Positions 8,634 to 17,343 of a stretch of DNA of 64,000 bases are shown one piece after another. The translations under genes were made by a program, and so were the position numbers. The DNA is from Deinococcus metalli (GTDB taxonomy: Bacteria > Deinococcota > Deinococci > Deinococcales > Deinococcaceae), in NCBI RefSeq assembly GCF_014201805.1, contig NZ_JACHFK010000010.1, positions 122,612-186,611 on the forward strand, read 5' to 3'. Within the stretch, counting starts at the first letter, position 1. Each line of letters starts with the position of its first letter. Under the pieces are notes generated by a model. The model was given only the letters and a program-made list of their open reading frames with translations, was not told the DNA's origin and ran no database searches.

Positions 8634-11600
8634 TCAGGGTGCCCGAACGCGCTCCGGGAACAGCAGAGACGCGCGCAGGCGGCTGAACGCGCCCCCGTGC
8701 TCGGGCCACGAGGCCTCCAGCGCCTGCTGCAGCGCCGCCACCTCCGCAGACGCGTCGGCGTGGTTCCTGAGTGCGCGGGCATGCGCCAGCACCAGGGCGT
8801 CGACGGCCGGCGCCCGCGCGTCGCGGCCGGGATCCACGTCCTCCAGCCGGGCGAGCAGCCGCACGGCACTGATGCGGGCGCTCGCAGGCATGCCAGCCGT
8901 GTACTGAGCCACGCCACACGCGTCGCCACGCCGCAACGCGTTCCATGCCAGCGTGAACGCGTGACGCTCGAGCTCGTCCGGGTCCGGCGTCAGGGCGGCC
9001 AGCGTCCGGGCCGCGTCGCTGGCGTCCTGACCGCGCAGCAGCGCAGACTGTATAGCCACACACTGCAGCATGTGATCGACGTCGCGGCTCCCCAGTGCGG
9101 CTGCCTCGCCGCGCATGGCCAGCACGTCGCCGTCGTCCACCACCGCGCCGCAGCGGACCTGCATCGTCAGCAAGATGGCCCTGCGGCGCAGGACCAGCAG
9201 CGCCTCTCCGCGCGTCCGGGCCAGGGCGACCACCTCGCTGTAGCCCGCCAAACCAGGGCCGACATCGCCGGTCATAAAGCGGCTCACACTCAGATTCCCC
9301 AACACCGTGGGGCGCCCCTGCTCAGGGATGTGCGGCAACGCGCTCGCCAGCGTCGCGCCGGCCTCCGCGTACTCTCCTATCTCAATGAGAACGCCGCCCA
9401 GGTTGGCGCGCGCCTGGGCGCCCAGCAGCATCAGACCGTGGCGATCCGCCAGCTCGACTGCACGGCGCAGGAGGTCACGCGCCGCAGGGAATTCGCCGGC
9501 CATGGCCTGCTGGGCCCCGGCGACCGCGTCCGCCTGCGTCAGGGACGTGGGATCGCCCATCACCTGGGCCAGTCGGCGCAGTCGCTCGCCCTCCTGGCGG
9601 GCCAGGTGGTGGTCGCCTCGCGCACTCGCGAGGTGGGCCAGCGTCATCGTGACCTGGAACGCCCGGCCGCTGCCGGACAGGGGGTTCAGCTCACGGCTGG
9701 CCTGCAGGTCCGCTTCTGAAGCGGCCAGTTGCCCGAGCTTCAACCGGGCGCTCCCGCGAAGGTACAACGCGGTCGACCGCAGCGCGTCCGGCAGATCCGT
9801 TCCCAACACCTGTTCGGTGACCGCCAGGACGTCCGCGTACGCAGCGTCGAACAGGTGAATGTGCGCTTCGCACAGCGCGTACTGAGGTGGCCCCAGCGCC
9901 GCCGCGTGCTGCCGTGAGCGCAGGGCTGGCAGCGTACTCCGCGCGCGTTCCACGTCTCCCAGGGCGTGCAGGTGCACGCCGAACAGCGAGAGCGCCGCGT
10001 CGAAGGCGGCGGCGTCGTCCAGCCCCAGCGTCAGGGCGTGCCCGTAGCTCTGCGCCGCCTCGGCCAGGGCAAACGCGCGGCGCGAGTGGTCGCCCGCCCG
10101 GACCCACCACCGCGCGGCGTCCTGGAGGCGCCCTCCCGACTCGAAGCACTGCGCGACCTCCTGCGGCGCCGTGCCGACCGCGGCCAGGGCGTTCGCGACG
10201 GTGGCGTGCAGCCCCCGCCGCCGCTGCTCTGGCACGGCGTGACGCAGCGCCTCGCGCTGCAGGTCGTGGCGCAGCGCCACGCCGGCACTCACTTCATGCA
10301 CGAACCCGGCGGCTTCGAGCGCCTGAACCGCGTCCATCACCTCCCACTCGCCCAGGCCGCAGGCCTGCGCCAGCACGTGGACGCTCAGGGGGCGCGCCTG
10401 CACGCTCAGCGTATCCAGCACCCGCCGGACCGACCGGTCCAGCAGGTCGGCGCGGTCCACGATGGCGTCCTGCACGCTGCGTGGCAGTGGCAGGTGCGCG
10501 TAGCCCCCGGCCGCGTGGAAATCAACATGCCAGCGCCCGCCCTCGTCCACCCGGATGTGCCCACTGCCGATCAATGCGCGCAGCGTTTCGAGGAAAAACA
10601 GGGGGTTCCCGCCGGTCGTCTTCTGCAGCGCCGCGGCGAACTGCGCGCCACCCGGACTGGTACTGAGGTGCTGGACCAATGCGAGCAGATCCGTGCTGGA
10701 GAGCGGCGGGACGTCCAGTGTGCGCAGCGTACCGGCGGCACGCTGTGAGCGCACCCACGCGTCGGCGGCGCTGCCGCGCAGCTCGAAGGCCCGGGCGGTG
10801 GCCACCACCCTCGGCCGGCGTCCCCGGGCCAGGGCCGCGACCTGGCGCAGCATCAGGCCCAGCACGTCCAGGCTGGCAGGGTCCACCGCATGCAGGTCGT
10901 CGAGGACCACGCAGCCGTGGGCACCGGCGGACTCCACCAGGGCGCCGGCCAGTGCGTCGTGCAGCGCTGCCCGGCCCGCCTCGCTGTACATCTGCACTGA
11001 CGACGTGCCCTGCAGGCTGGCGATCGCGTCCTTCGAGCGCCCGGACAGCGCGCCGGCATCCGTGTCGGTCAACGTGAACATCACGGCTGAGAGCGGGCCG
11101 GCGGCCACTGCGCCTGACACCACCACCGCCCGGTCCGCGAGTTTTGCAAACTCCAGCGCCACGCGGGTCTTGCCCACCCCCGGATCGCCCAGCAGCAGGG
11201 TACAGACCGGGCCGCCCTGCAACGCGCGCATCACCTCGGCGCGACCCACCAGCGGAAGGCGCGGCAGCGTGACCCCACGGGCCACCCCGGCTTCCAGCTG
11301 GCCGAGCTGCTCCAGCCAGGCCCGGGTCGTGACCAGCGGCGCACGCCTGAATTCCCGCCGGGTCATGGCGTCACACTCCGCGTATACCCGCCGGGCCTCG
11401 GGCGCGTCGTTCAGCAGCACACACAGCCGCAGCCACTCCTGCCGGGCGTCTTCCGACAGCGGATCGAGCTCACTCCACTGGCGGATGAACGCCCGCGCAC
11501 CTGCGTGGTCACCGGCGCGCTCCGCATGCTGGGCCGCGTCGCGCAGCGCGCTGCGGTAGAACGCGGTCCAGTCGGTCCGCACCGCCTGCAACCACTCGCC

Positions 11601-11948
11601 CAGTCCGCCGGTCACGTCCACCACCCAGGGCAGCACGTCTGGCCCAGCGGCCGAGAGAGCGCCCGCCGCGTCGCCCGCTGCGGCCAGATGCCGTGCCCGG
11701 CCCATGTCGCACACCACGCCGTCAGCGATGTCCACATGCATGCCGGTCGTCGTCAGGGCGCCGGCGAATGGCCCGCGGGCCATGCGGTAGAGTTCCACCC
11801 GCAGGTTCGAGCGGGCATGTGCCGAGTCCTCCCACAGCAGCGTCGCCAGTGCGCCGCGCTCCCGCGGACCACCCAGGGCGGGCACCGCCAGCAGCATGGG
11901 CGGCCGGTCCTTCACGTGGGCCGGCGCGCGGGTGAGAGTGATGAGCAT
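8634..11948 (-). CDS. BTAD/AAA-ATPase domain transcriptional regulator with TPR-like C terminus
   Basis: A 1104-aa regulator of the SARP/LuxR-like large ATPase type. Residues 1-110 resemble a degenerate winged-helix region and about 110-215 a BTAD helical domain (SELDPLSEDARQEWLRLC). An AAA/NB-ARC-like ATPase follows (about 235-560) with Walker A GDPGVGKT and Walker B CVVLDDLHAVD. The rest (about 600-1104) is alpha-helical, TPR-like repeats. Such proteins couple ligand or partner binding to transcription activation. A TAAACT box 6 nt before the ATG suggests a leaderless mRNA. It stands alone; its targets cannot be read from the sequence. Confidence 0.85.
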   Translation of the reverse strand: MLITLTRAPAHVKDRPPMLLAVPALGGPRERGALATLLWEDSAHARSNLRVELYRMARGPFAGALTTTGMHVDIADGVVCDMGRARHLAAAGDAAGALSAAGPDVLPWVVDVTGGLGEWLQAVRTDWTAFYRSALRDAAQHAERAGDHAGARAFIRQWSELDPLSEDARQEWLRLCVLLNDAPEARRVYAECDAMTRREFRRAPLVTTRAWLEQLGQLEAGVARGVTLPRLPLVGRAEVMRALQGGPVCTLLLGDPGVGKTRVALEFAKLADRAVVVSGAVAAGPLSAVMFTLTDTDAGALSGRSKDAIASLQGTSSVQMYSEAGRAALHDALAGALVESAGAHGCVVLDDLHAVDPASLDVLGLMLRQVAALARGRRPRVVATARAFELRGSAADAWVRSQRAAGTLRTLDVPPLSSTDLLALVQHLSTSPGGAQFAAALQKTTGGNPLFFLETLRALIGSGHIRVDEGGRWHVDFHAAGGYAHLPLPRSVQDAIVDRADLLDRSVRRVLDTLSVQARPLSVHVLAQACGLGEWEVMDAVQALEAAGFVHEVSAGVALRHDLQREALRHAVPEQRRRGLHATVANALAAVGTAPQEVAQCFESGGRLQDAARWWVRAGDHSRRAFALAEAAQSYGHALTLGLDDAAAFDAALSLFGVHLHALGDVERARSTLPALRSRQHAAALGPPQYALCEAHIHLFDAAYADVLAVTEQVLGTDLPDALRSTALYLRGSARLKLGQLAASEADLQASRELNPLSGSGRAFQVTMTLAHLASARGDHHLARQEGERLRRLAQVMGDPTSLTQADAVAGAQQAMAGEFPAARDLLRRAVELADRHGLMLLGAQARANLGGVLIEIGEYAEAGATLASALPHIPEQGRPTVLGNLSVSRFMTGDVGPGLAGYSEVVALARTRGEALLVLRRRAILLTMQVRCGAVVDDGDVLAMRGEAAALGSRDVDHMLQCVAIQSALLRGQDASDAARTLAALTPDPDELERHAFTLAWNALRRGDACGVAQYTAGMPASARISAVRLLARLEDVDPGRDARAPAVDALVLAHARALRNHADASAEVAALQQALEASWPEHGGAFSRLRASLLFPERVRAP

Positions 11949-11954
11949 GCGGTC

Positions 11955-11960
11955 AGTTTA
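11955..11960 (-). promoter_or_regulatory. -10 box of leaderless promoter for BTAD/AAA gene
   Basis: TAAACT on the minus strand with a 6-nt gap to ATG 11948. The gap sequence GACCGC closely matches the one before the GGDEF-EAL gene (GACCGT). Confidence 0.55.
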
Positions 11961-12065
11961 GCGAGCGCAGCCGGACCGTGCCCGCATGGACGCAACGCGA
12001 CCGCAACGGCACGCAGGCCATCCTCACTCATGCCGACCAGCGTTCCGCCGCCTGCGGGCCCGCCC

Positions 12066-12227
12066 ATGGCGCAGTTCACCGTCACTGTGTACGCCACTCA
12101 CGTGGACGTCACCGATCACGCGGATCACAGCCGCCACACGTTCGCCACGCTGCTGGGCGCTGTGAGCTATCTGGAAATGACCAGTCTGTCACGCGAGCAG
12201 GTCGCCCAGCACGGCGGCCTGCACTAG
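12066..12227 (+). CDS. Small hypothetical protein
   Basis: A 53-aa frame (begins MAQFTVTVYATHVDVTD) with strong GC bias at third codon positions and a plausible beta-rich composition. No ribosome site is obvious. An in-frame ATG 36 bases upstream (12030) would add 12 residues. No family recognised. Confidence 0.4.
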   Translation: MAQFTVTVYATHVDVTDHADHSRHTFATLLGAVSYLEMTSLSREQVAQHGGLH

Positions 12228-12316
12228 CAGCGTCACGGCCGATTTCTGCATGATTCGGCCCGCCGCACCGTTCCAGCGCATCTTCGGCGTCGCCACCGGC
12301 AACGGGCGTTCACGCT

Positions 12317-12526
12317 TTGGTGGCGCTGGCGGACGTGCTGCCGCCGCAGGTGATCGCCCTTGTGCACGGGGTCGCGCCGCTGGCGGAAACCTACTGGATG
12401 GGGAGCTCGGACACGCCGGCTGAGATCCGGCGGCTGGTGCGGCGCGCCAGGCAGGGGCTGGGGCGCAAACGCAGCAACATTCGCCCGGCCCACACGTGTT
12501 GGATGGAAGCGCGAGCACGCCGGTAA
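12317..12526 (+). CDS. Small hypothetical protein, possibly frameshifted
   Basis: A 69-codon frame with high third-position GC (VALADVLPPQVIALVHGVAPLAETYWMG, then a basic RRLVRRARQGLGRKRSNIRP stretch). It starts only with TTG. A different frame beginning at ATG 12249 (MIRPAAPFQRIFGVATGN) looks coding just upstream, so this may be one gene broken near 12310. A terminator-like hairpin lies 20 bases after the stop, which supports a real transcription unit. Product unknown. Confidence 0.4.
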   Translation: MVALADVLPPQVIALVHGVAPLAETYWMGSSDTPAEIRRLVRRARQGLGRKRSNIRPAHTCWMEARARR

Positions 12527-12545
12527 CCCAGGAGTGCAATGGAAG

Positions 12546-12567
12546 AAGGCGACCCGGAGGCCGCCTT
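12546..12567 (+). terminator. Intrinsic terminator-like hairpin
   Basis: A nine-base stem with one mismatch (AAGGCGACC against GGCCGCCTT), a four-base loop, then a T-rich TGATTTCT tail. It follows the small ORF that ends at 12526. Confidence 0.55.
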
Positions 12568-12763
12568 TGATTTCTCTAAGATAGCGCGGTATGCAGATCT
12601 GGTCAATTCATGCACCCCGGTGCCGACCCCTTTTCCTGGGTGGCGGATTCCGGTTCCAACTGCAGGCCGACGGCGACGGCGGTGGTAACTGGTCACGGTG
12701 CAAGTTGGGGGCTCCGCGTGGGTCGACCTCTGTCGCACCCGCGTGGTGCCATCCATCTCGCAA

Positions 12764-14176
12764 TTAGCGCTCAGAAGTCGGGCTCAAGGGCCACAGCGAG
12801 CCCATGGCCTCCCTATGATCCAGCCCTTCGGTGATGCACCACACCTCACGAATGGATTGAGCGGGAAACAGCAGGTCGGTCAGGACCGCCCGGCCGCCGC
12901 CGACAAAGACCTCGAGCGAGCTCGCGTCTAGAAAAAGGCGTAACTCGTGATCCTCCATCGGCGGCAAAGGCGCGCGGTGCTCTCCCGCGTACCCGGTCAG
13001 CCCAGCCGTGACAGCGGTCTCGGGCCGCCGCACGGCCACCTCGCGCGGCGTGACCTCCACGCTCACCTCGATGCCCGCCTCCGATCGGAACTCCAACTGC
13101 ACTCGGAAGGAATTGGAGCCGGGCCAGCGCAGGAGGAACTCGTGCGCCTGATCGGTCTCGAAGGGCGTAATGCCGGCAGATATTGGCCGCTCAGCCTGTC
13201 TCAGGGCCTGGAGCTCGGGCACAGGCCGCTGCACCAGCACCGGCCCGTCCAGATCGACGCGGACCCCCACCTCACGGGGCAGACTCATGGCCCCACGCCA
13301 CCCCGCAGCCGCCGTCGGAACGTGATGGGCGTACTGCCAGTTGCTCATCCAGCTGAGCCAGACCCGGCGCTCCGGGAGGTCATGCCACGTGATTGCGGCG
13401 TAGAAGTCCTGCCCATGATCGACCCACCAGGCAGGCGTGCGCGGCATGAAGGTCTGACCGTCGAAGTCGCCCAGCCAGTACTGCACGCCTGACCCGCCGT
13501 ACGGTCCGCCGGGATTCAGGTCCACCTTCAGCACCCAGTGCTCGTGCCCGGCGTCGTCCAGCACCGGGAAGAGGTCTGGCACCTCCCAGATGCCCCCCGT
13601 CGCGCCCGCGGGGCCGAAGATGCTCAGGGACGTCCACGCGCGCAGATCTGTGGACCGCAGCAGTTCGATTTCCCGCTCGACCGGATGGACCACCGCCATG
13701 ATCCACGAGGCCGTTGGTGCATGCCAGAACACCTTCGGATCACGGAAGTCCAGCTTCCCGCGGTCCAGCACCGCGTCCGGGTGGAGGGTCCACGAGGTCC
13801 CGCCATCCTGGCTGCTCGCCAGGTACTGCGCCTGGTTGCTGCTGGTGTGCCCGGTGTAGCAGGCCACCAGGGGGGGAGACGTGCCGTCGCCCAGACCGCT
13901 GGTGTTCTGCCAGTCCACCACGGCGCTGCCGGAGAAGATCTGGTGCTCGCCTTCCGCCAGAGCGATGTCCTGTTCGTGCCAGTGCACCAGATCCGTGCTG
14001 ACCGCGTGTCCCCAGTGCATGTGGCCGTGGCTGCTGGCGTACGGGTTGTACTGGTAGAACAGGTGGTACACACCGCCGAAGTACACGAGGCCGTTCGGAT
14101 CGTTGATCCAGTTCGCGGCCGGCGTGTAATGCACGTGTGGGCGGTAGGGATCCTGGCGGACGGCAGGTTTGGTCAT
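12764..14176 (-). CDS. Glycoside hydrolase family 32 (beta-fructosidase / levanase-like)
   Basis: A 470-aa enzyme that hydrolyses beta-fructosyl bonds (sucrose, fructo-oligosaccharide, inulin or levan type). The five-blade propeller motifs are present: WINDPNG with nucleophile Asp26, FRDPK with Asp146, and WEVPDLF with the acid/base Glu198. A C-terminal beta-sandwich begins near residue 340. There is no signal peptide, so it acts on imported sugar in the cytoplasm. ATG 14176 was chosen because AAAGG lies upstream and it sits 5 nt after the permease stop. It is the last gene of the ABC sugar operon. The exact substrate is not determinable. Confidence 0.92.
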   Translation of the reverse strand: MTKPAVRQDPYRPHVHYTPAANWINDPNGLVYFGGVYHLFYQYNPYASSHGHMHWGHAVSTDLVHWHEQDIALAEGEHQIFSGSAVVDWQNTSGLGDGTSPPLVACYTGHTSSNQAQYLASSQDGGTSWTLHPDAVLDRGKLDFRDPKVFWHAPTASWIMAVVHPVEREIELLRSTDLRAWTSLSIFGPAGATGGIWEVPDLFPVLDDAGHEHWVLKVDLNPGGPYGGSGVQYWLGDFDGQTFMPRTPAWWVDHGQDFYAAITWHDLPERRVWLSWMSNWQYAHHVPTAAAGWRGAMSLPREVGVRVDLDGPVLVQRPVPELQALRQAERPISAGITPFETDQAHEFLLRWPGSNSFRVQLEFRSEAGIEVSVEVTPREVAVRRPETAVTAGLTGYAGEHRAPLPPMEDHELRLFLDASSLEVFVGGGRAVLTDLLFPAQSIREVWCITEGLDHREAMGSLWPLSPTSER

Positions 14177-14181
14177 GCCAT

Positions 14182-15006
14182 TCAACCTTTCACTCCGGAA
14201 CCGACCACGGAGGCCACGAACCACCGCTGGAAGATCAGGAAGACGATGATGACGGGCAGGGCCATCAGCACGGCGAAGGCCGTCACGTTGCCCCAGTACG
14301 ACTGCTGACTGCTGAAGAACGCGGCCATCGCCACGCTGAGCGGGCGGAATTCCACGCCGCGCGTCACCAGGCTGGGCCACAGGTAGCTGTTCCACATGTC
14401 TAGGAAGCCCAGGATGGCGGTGGTGGCAATGACCGGCTTGCTCAGGGGCAGACCGATCTTCAGGAAAATGGTCGGCAGATGCGCTCCGTCGATGCGCGCG
14501 GCCTCGATGAGTTCAGCGGGCAACTTCGAGAAGAACTGGTAGAAGAGAAAGACCGAGAAGGCGCTGGCGATGAAGGGCACGATCTGCACCTGATAGGTGT
14601 CCAGCCACCCGAGGCGGCTCATCATCAGGATGAGGGGGATCAGCAGGCCCTCGCCGGGGATGACGAAGACGGCGATGATGATTGCCAGGTAGACCTTGCG
14701 GTACGCGCCCTGGCCCCACGCGAGGGCGAACGCGGCCGACGAGTTGACCATCACGCCCAGACCCACCGTGCAGACCGTCACGAACAGCGTGTTGAACAGG
14801 TACCGCACGAACGGCTGGTAGGGGTCGTTGATGACCTCCTGGTAGTTCTGGGTGGACAGCGCCGTTGGAATGAAGGCCTTGGCGGTGCCGAGGATGCTGT
14901 TGATGGCGGCCTCGTCCGGGTTCAGGCTGACGGAGATCATCATCATGAGCGGCCCGAGCACCAGCAGGGCCAGGAGCACACCGAGAATCAGTCGCACGAC
15001 ATTCAT
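14182..15006 (-). CDS. Carbohydrate ABC transporter permease (MalG type)
   Basis: A 274-aa inner-membrane protein with six membrane spans and the EAA loop (EAARIDGAHLPTIFLKIGLP near residues 190-210) that docks the ATPase. An AGGTGA ribosome site precedes the ATG. It follows the first permease by 7 nt and precedes the GH32 gene, so it belongs to the same transcript. The predicted cargo is a fructose-containing sugar, inferred from the GH32 partner. Confidence 0.92.
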   Translation of the reverse strand: MNVVRLILGVLLALLVLGPLMMMISVSLNPDEAAINSILGTAKAFIPTALSTQNYQEVINDPYQPFVRYLFNTLFVTVCTVGLGVMVNSSAAFALAWGQGAYRKVYLAIIIAVFVIPGEGLLIPLILMMSRLGWLDTYQVQIVPFIASAFSVFLFYQFFSKLPAELIEAARIDGAHLPTIFLKIGLPLSKPVIATTAILGFLDMWNSYLWPSLVTRGVEFRPLSVAMAAFFSSQQSYWGNVTAFAVLMALPVIIVFLIFQRWFVASVVGSGVKG

Positions 15007-15013
15007 ACGTCAC

Positions 15014-15937
15014 CTACTCGTTTTTGACCACGACGCGCTGGAAGATGGCCAGGGCGCCGACGATGAGCACGAAAATCACGGCCACCGCCGAGCCGTACCC
15101 AACCAGCTGGCTGGTGTAGCCCTGCTGAATCATGTACCGCACCAGGGTGTTGGTCGAGCCGACCGGCCCCCCACGCGTCAGGATGTCCACCTGCGTGAAC
15201 AGCTTGAAGGCCTGGATGGTCGTCGTGATCAGGATCAGGATGTTCGTGTTGCGCAGTCCGGGGAAGGTCACGGCCCAGAACTGCTGCCAGCCGTTGGCGC
15301 CGTCGATGCGCGCCGCTTCGTAGCGCTCATGTGGGATGTCCTGAAGCCCCGCCAGGTACAGCAGCATCTGGAACGGGAACGTGGCCCACGCGGAGAGGAG
15401 CACGATGGCCGGCATGGCCCACACTGGACTGCCCAGCCAGTCCACGTAGGTCGAGGCCCCGAAGGCTTTGATGATGTTGTTGAACAGGCCGTCCGGGATG
15501 CGGTAGAAGGCGGCCCAGATGACGATGACCACGGTCATGGGTGTCATCAGGGGCAAGATGGCGACGCTCCGGAAGAACGACCGCAGCGGGAAGCTGCTGT
15601 TCAGCAGGACGGCGATGGCCAGCGAGAGCGCGCACTGGAACGGCACGACCAGCAGGGCGAAGTAGGCGGTGTTCCGGAAGGCCTGCCAGAAGGCGGGGTC
15701 CGTGAGGATCGCGCGGTAGTTGTCGAAGCCGACCAGCGCGGTGGGAACCGGGTTGGGGACCAGGCGCTGGTCGGTGAAGGACAGGTAGATGGACATGGCG
15801 AAGGGCAGCAGCAGGAAGAGGATCAGCAGTACTGTGGCCGGCGCCAGCAGCAGCAGTTCCTCGCCGATCGGTTGGCGGACGCGCATGGGCCGCTGCGTGG
15901 CTCCCACGACGGAAACCTGAGTGGTTGAGTCCTGCAC
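15014..15937 (-). CDS. Carbohydrate ABC transporter permease (MalF/UgpA type)
   Basis: A 307-aa inner-membrane protein with about six spans and an EAA loop (YEAARIDGANGWQQFWAVTFPGL near residues 205-228). I chose GTG 15937 because AAGGAG lies five bases upstream; a GTG two codons earlier would leave no spacing to that site. It forms the translocation pore with the neighbouring MalG-type permease. No ATPase is encoded nearby, so a shared MsiK/MalK-like ATPase encoded elsewhere is implied. Confidence 0.92.
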   Translation of the reverse strand: MQDSTTQVSVVGATQRPMRVRQPIGEELLLLAPATVLLILFLLLPFAMSIYLSFTDQRLVPNPVPTALVGFDNYRAILTDPAFWQAFRNTAYFALLVVPFQCALSLAIAVLLNSSFPLRSFFRSVAILPLMTPMTVVIVIWAAFYRIPDGLFNNIIKAFGASTYVDWLGSPVWAMPAIVLLSAWATFPFQMLLYLAGLQDIPHERYEAARIDGANGWQQFWAVTFPGLRNTNILILITTTIQAFKLFTQVDILTRGGPVGSTNTLVRYMIQQGYTSQLVGYGSAVAVIFVLIVGALAIFQRVVVKNE

Positions 15938-16002
15938 GTTCACTCCTTTGGAGCAGGGCAGTGAGCGTGCGGGGGGCAGCCAGTGCCTCCCCGCGCCCGG
16001 GC

Positions 16003-17277
16003 TTACTTCTTGTTGAAGGGCGGGTAGCCCTTGTTCGCGGCGATGTCCTTATCGATCGCGTCCGCGGCCTTGTCGAGTTCGGACTTCACGTCTGCGCCGT
16101 TCAGGATGTTCAGGACCGCGTCCCCGAACGACTTCGAGATCACCGGGTAGGCCGGGTGCACAGGGCGCACCACGGCGATGGCGGCGGCCTGCTCAGCCAT
16201 CAGTTCGCCCTCGCCGCCCTTGCCGTACACCTTGCTCAGGGGCGTGGCGGACTTGCGGGCGGGGATGTAGCCGGTGATGTCGGCGTACTGCGCGACCTGG
16301 TTGGTGGACATGGCGAAGTTGATGAAGGTGCCGGCGTCCGCCTTGTTGGCCGAGCTGGCCGGAATGGCCCAGCTCCACCCACCGTTCGGCGAGGCCTGCT
16401 TGTTGCCGCAGAATTTTGGGGCGGGGATCAGCACCAGGTCGTCCTTGAGGCCGGCTTTGTGATCGCGCCACATCCAGTTGCCCACCCACACGAGGGCCGC
16501 GGTCTTGTCGCCAAAGAAGCGGTTGTCGCCGCCGCTCTGGGGCACGATCCAGTTCTTCTTTTTCCAGTCCTGCAGGGTGGTGAGGATCTTGATGGCGGCC
16601 GGGGAGTTCACCGTGCCGGTGGCCTGCCAGGTCTTGCGGTTGATCAGGTCGGCCCCGCAGGATTGCAGGAAGGGGGCGAAGCCGTAGCTGAGCCACTCGC
16701 CGCTGTAGTTCAGCTTGAGGTCCAGGGGCCACGTGACACCCTTGACCTTGCTGAGTTTGCTCAACGCGTCCTGGAACTCGGTGAGCGTCCACGCGTCCTT
16801 GACGCTCGTGGGGATGCGTACGCCGGCTTCCTTCAGGTACTTCTTGTTGCCCCACAGCAGCACGGTGGAGTCGTAGGGGCTGATGGAGTACATCTTGCCG
16901 TCCGGGCTGTACGTGCCCTGGTCCTTGATGGCCGGAAGCAGGTCGCTCAACAGGGCCTTGTCGAGGTAGGGGTTGAGGGGCGCGAGCTGGCCGGACCACA
17001 CGTAGTTGGCCATGTTGGGGCCGTCGAGCATGATGACGTCGGGGAGTTTCTTGCTGAGGAAGCCGGCCTTGAGGGCGTCGTTGATGTTGGGGATGGGCGT
17101 GACCTTGGCGGTGATGCCCTTGCTGGAATTGGCCGCGTTGAAGGCCTTTTCGAGTTGGAGGAAGTAGGGGCGCTCGGAGGTGCCGTCGATGACCCACACG
17201 GTGATGTTTTTGGCCTGAGCCAGGGAGGCGGCGAGGGTGGCGGTGAGGGCGGCAGCGATGGTGAGGGTACGGCGCAT
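16003..17277 (-). CDS. Sugar ABC transporter substrate-binding protein
   Basis: A 424-aa extracytoplasmic binding protein of the family 1 (MalE-like) type. Residues 1-22 are a Sec signal peptide (MRRTLTIAAALTATLAASLA) with no lipobox cysteine. The mature part has the PDVIMLDGPNMANYVWSGQLAPL motif near residue 75 and the usual length. GGAGGACACC before ATG 17277 fixes the start; the upstream in-frame ATG lacks a site. It leads the operon with the two permeases and the GH32 enzyme, behind a LacI operator at 17316-17327. Confidence 0.93.
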   Translation of the reverse strand: MRRTLTIAAALTATLAASLAQAKNITVWVIDGTSERPYFLQLEKAFNAANSSKGITAKVTPIPNINDALKAGFLSKKLPDVIMLDGPNMANYVWSGQLAPLNPYLDKALLSDLLPAIKDQGTYSPDGKMYSISPYDSTVLLWGNKKYLKEAGVRIPTSVKDAWTLTEFQDALSKLSKVKGVTWPLDLKLNYSGEWLSYGFAPFLQSCGADLINRKTWQATGTVNSPAAIKILTTLQDWKKKNWIVPQSGGDNRFFGDKTAALVWVGNWMWRDHKAGLKDDLVLIPAPKFCGNKQASPNGGWSWAIPASSANKADAGTFINFAMSTNQVAQYADITGYIPARKSATPLSKVYGKGGEGELMAEQAAAIAVVRPVHPAYPVISKSFGDAVLNILNGADVKSELDKAADAIDKDIAANKGYPPFNKK

Positions 17278-17315
17278 GGTGTCCTCCGGGACGGAATACG
17301 GGGGCTTCATGACGG

Positions 17316-17327
17316 GATAACGTTATC
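17316..17327. promoter_or_regulatory. LacI-type operator upstream of sugar operon
   Basis: A perfect 12-bp palindrome GATAACGTTATC, 38 bases upstream of the binding-protein start. The same palindrome occurs before the lacI-type gene, so both are very likely bound by that repressor. Confidence 0.8.
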
Positions 17328-17343
17328 TCGGTGCGGAAAAAAA

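Noticed and set aside
12391..12756. Minus-strand frame of 121 codons
   Set aside because: Low-complexity Arg/His/Ser-rich translation; overlaps the terminator and the better-supported plus-strand ORF.
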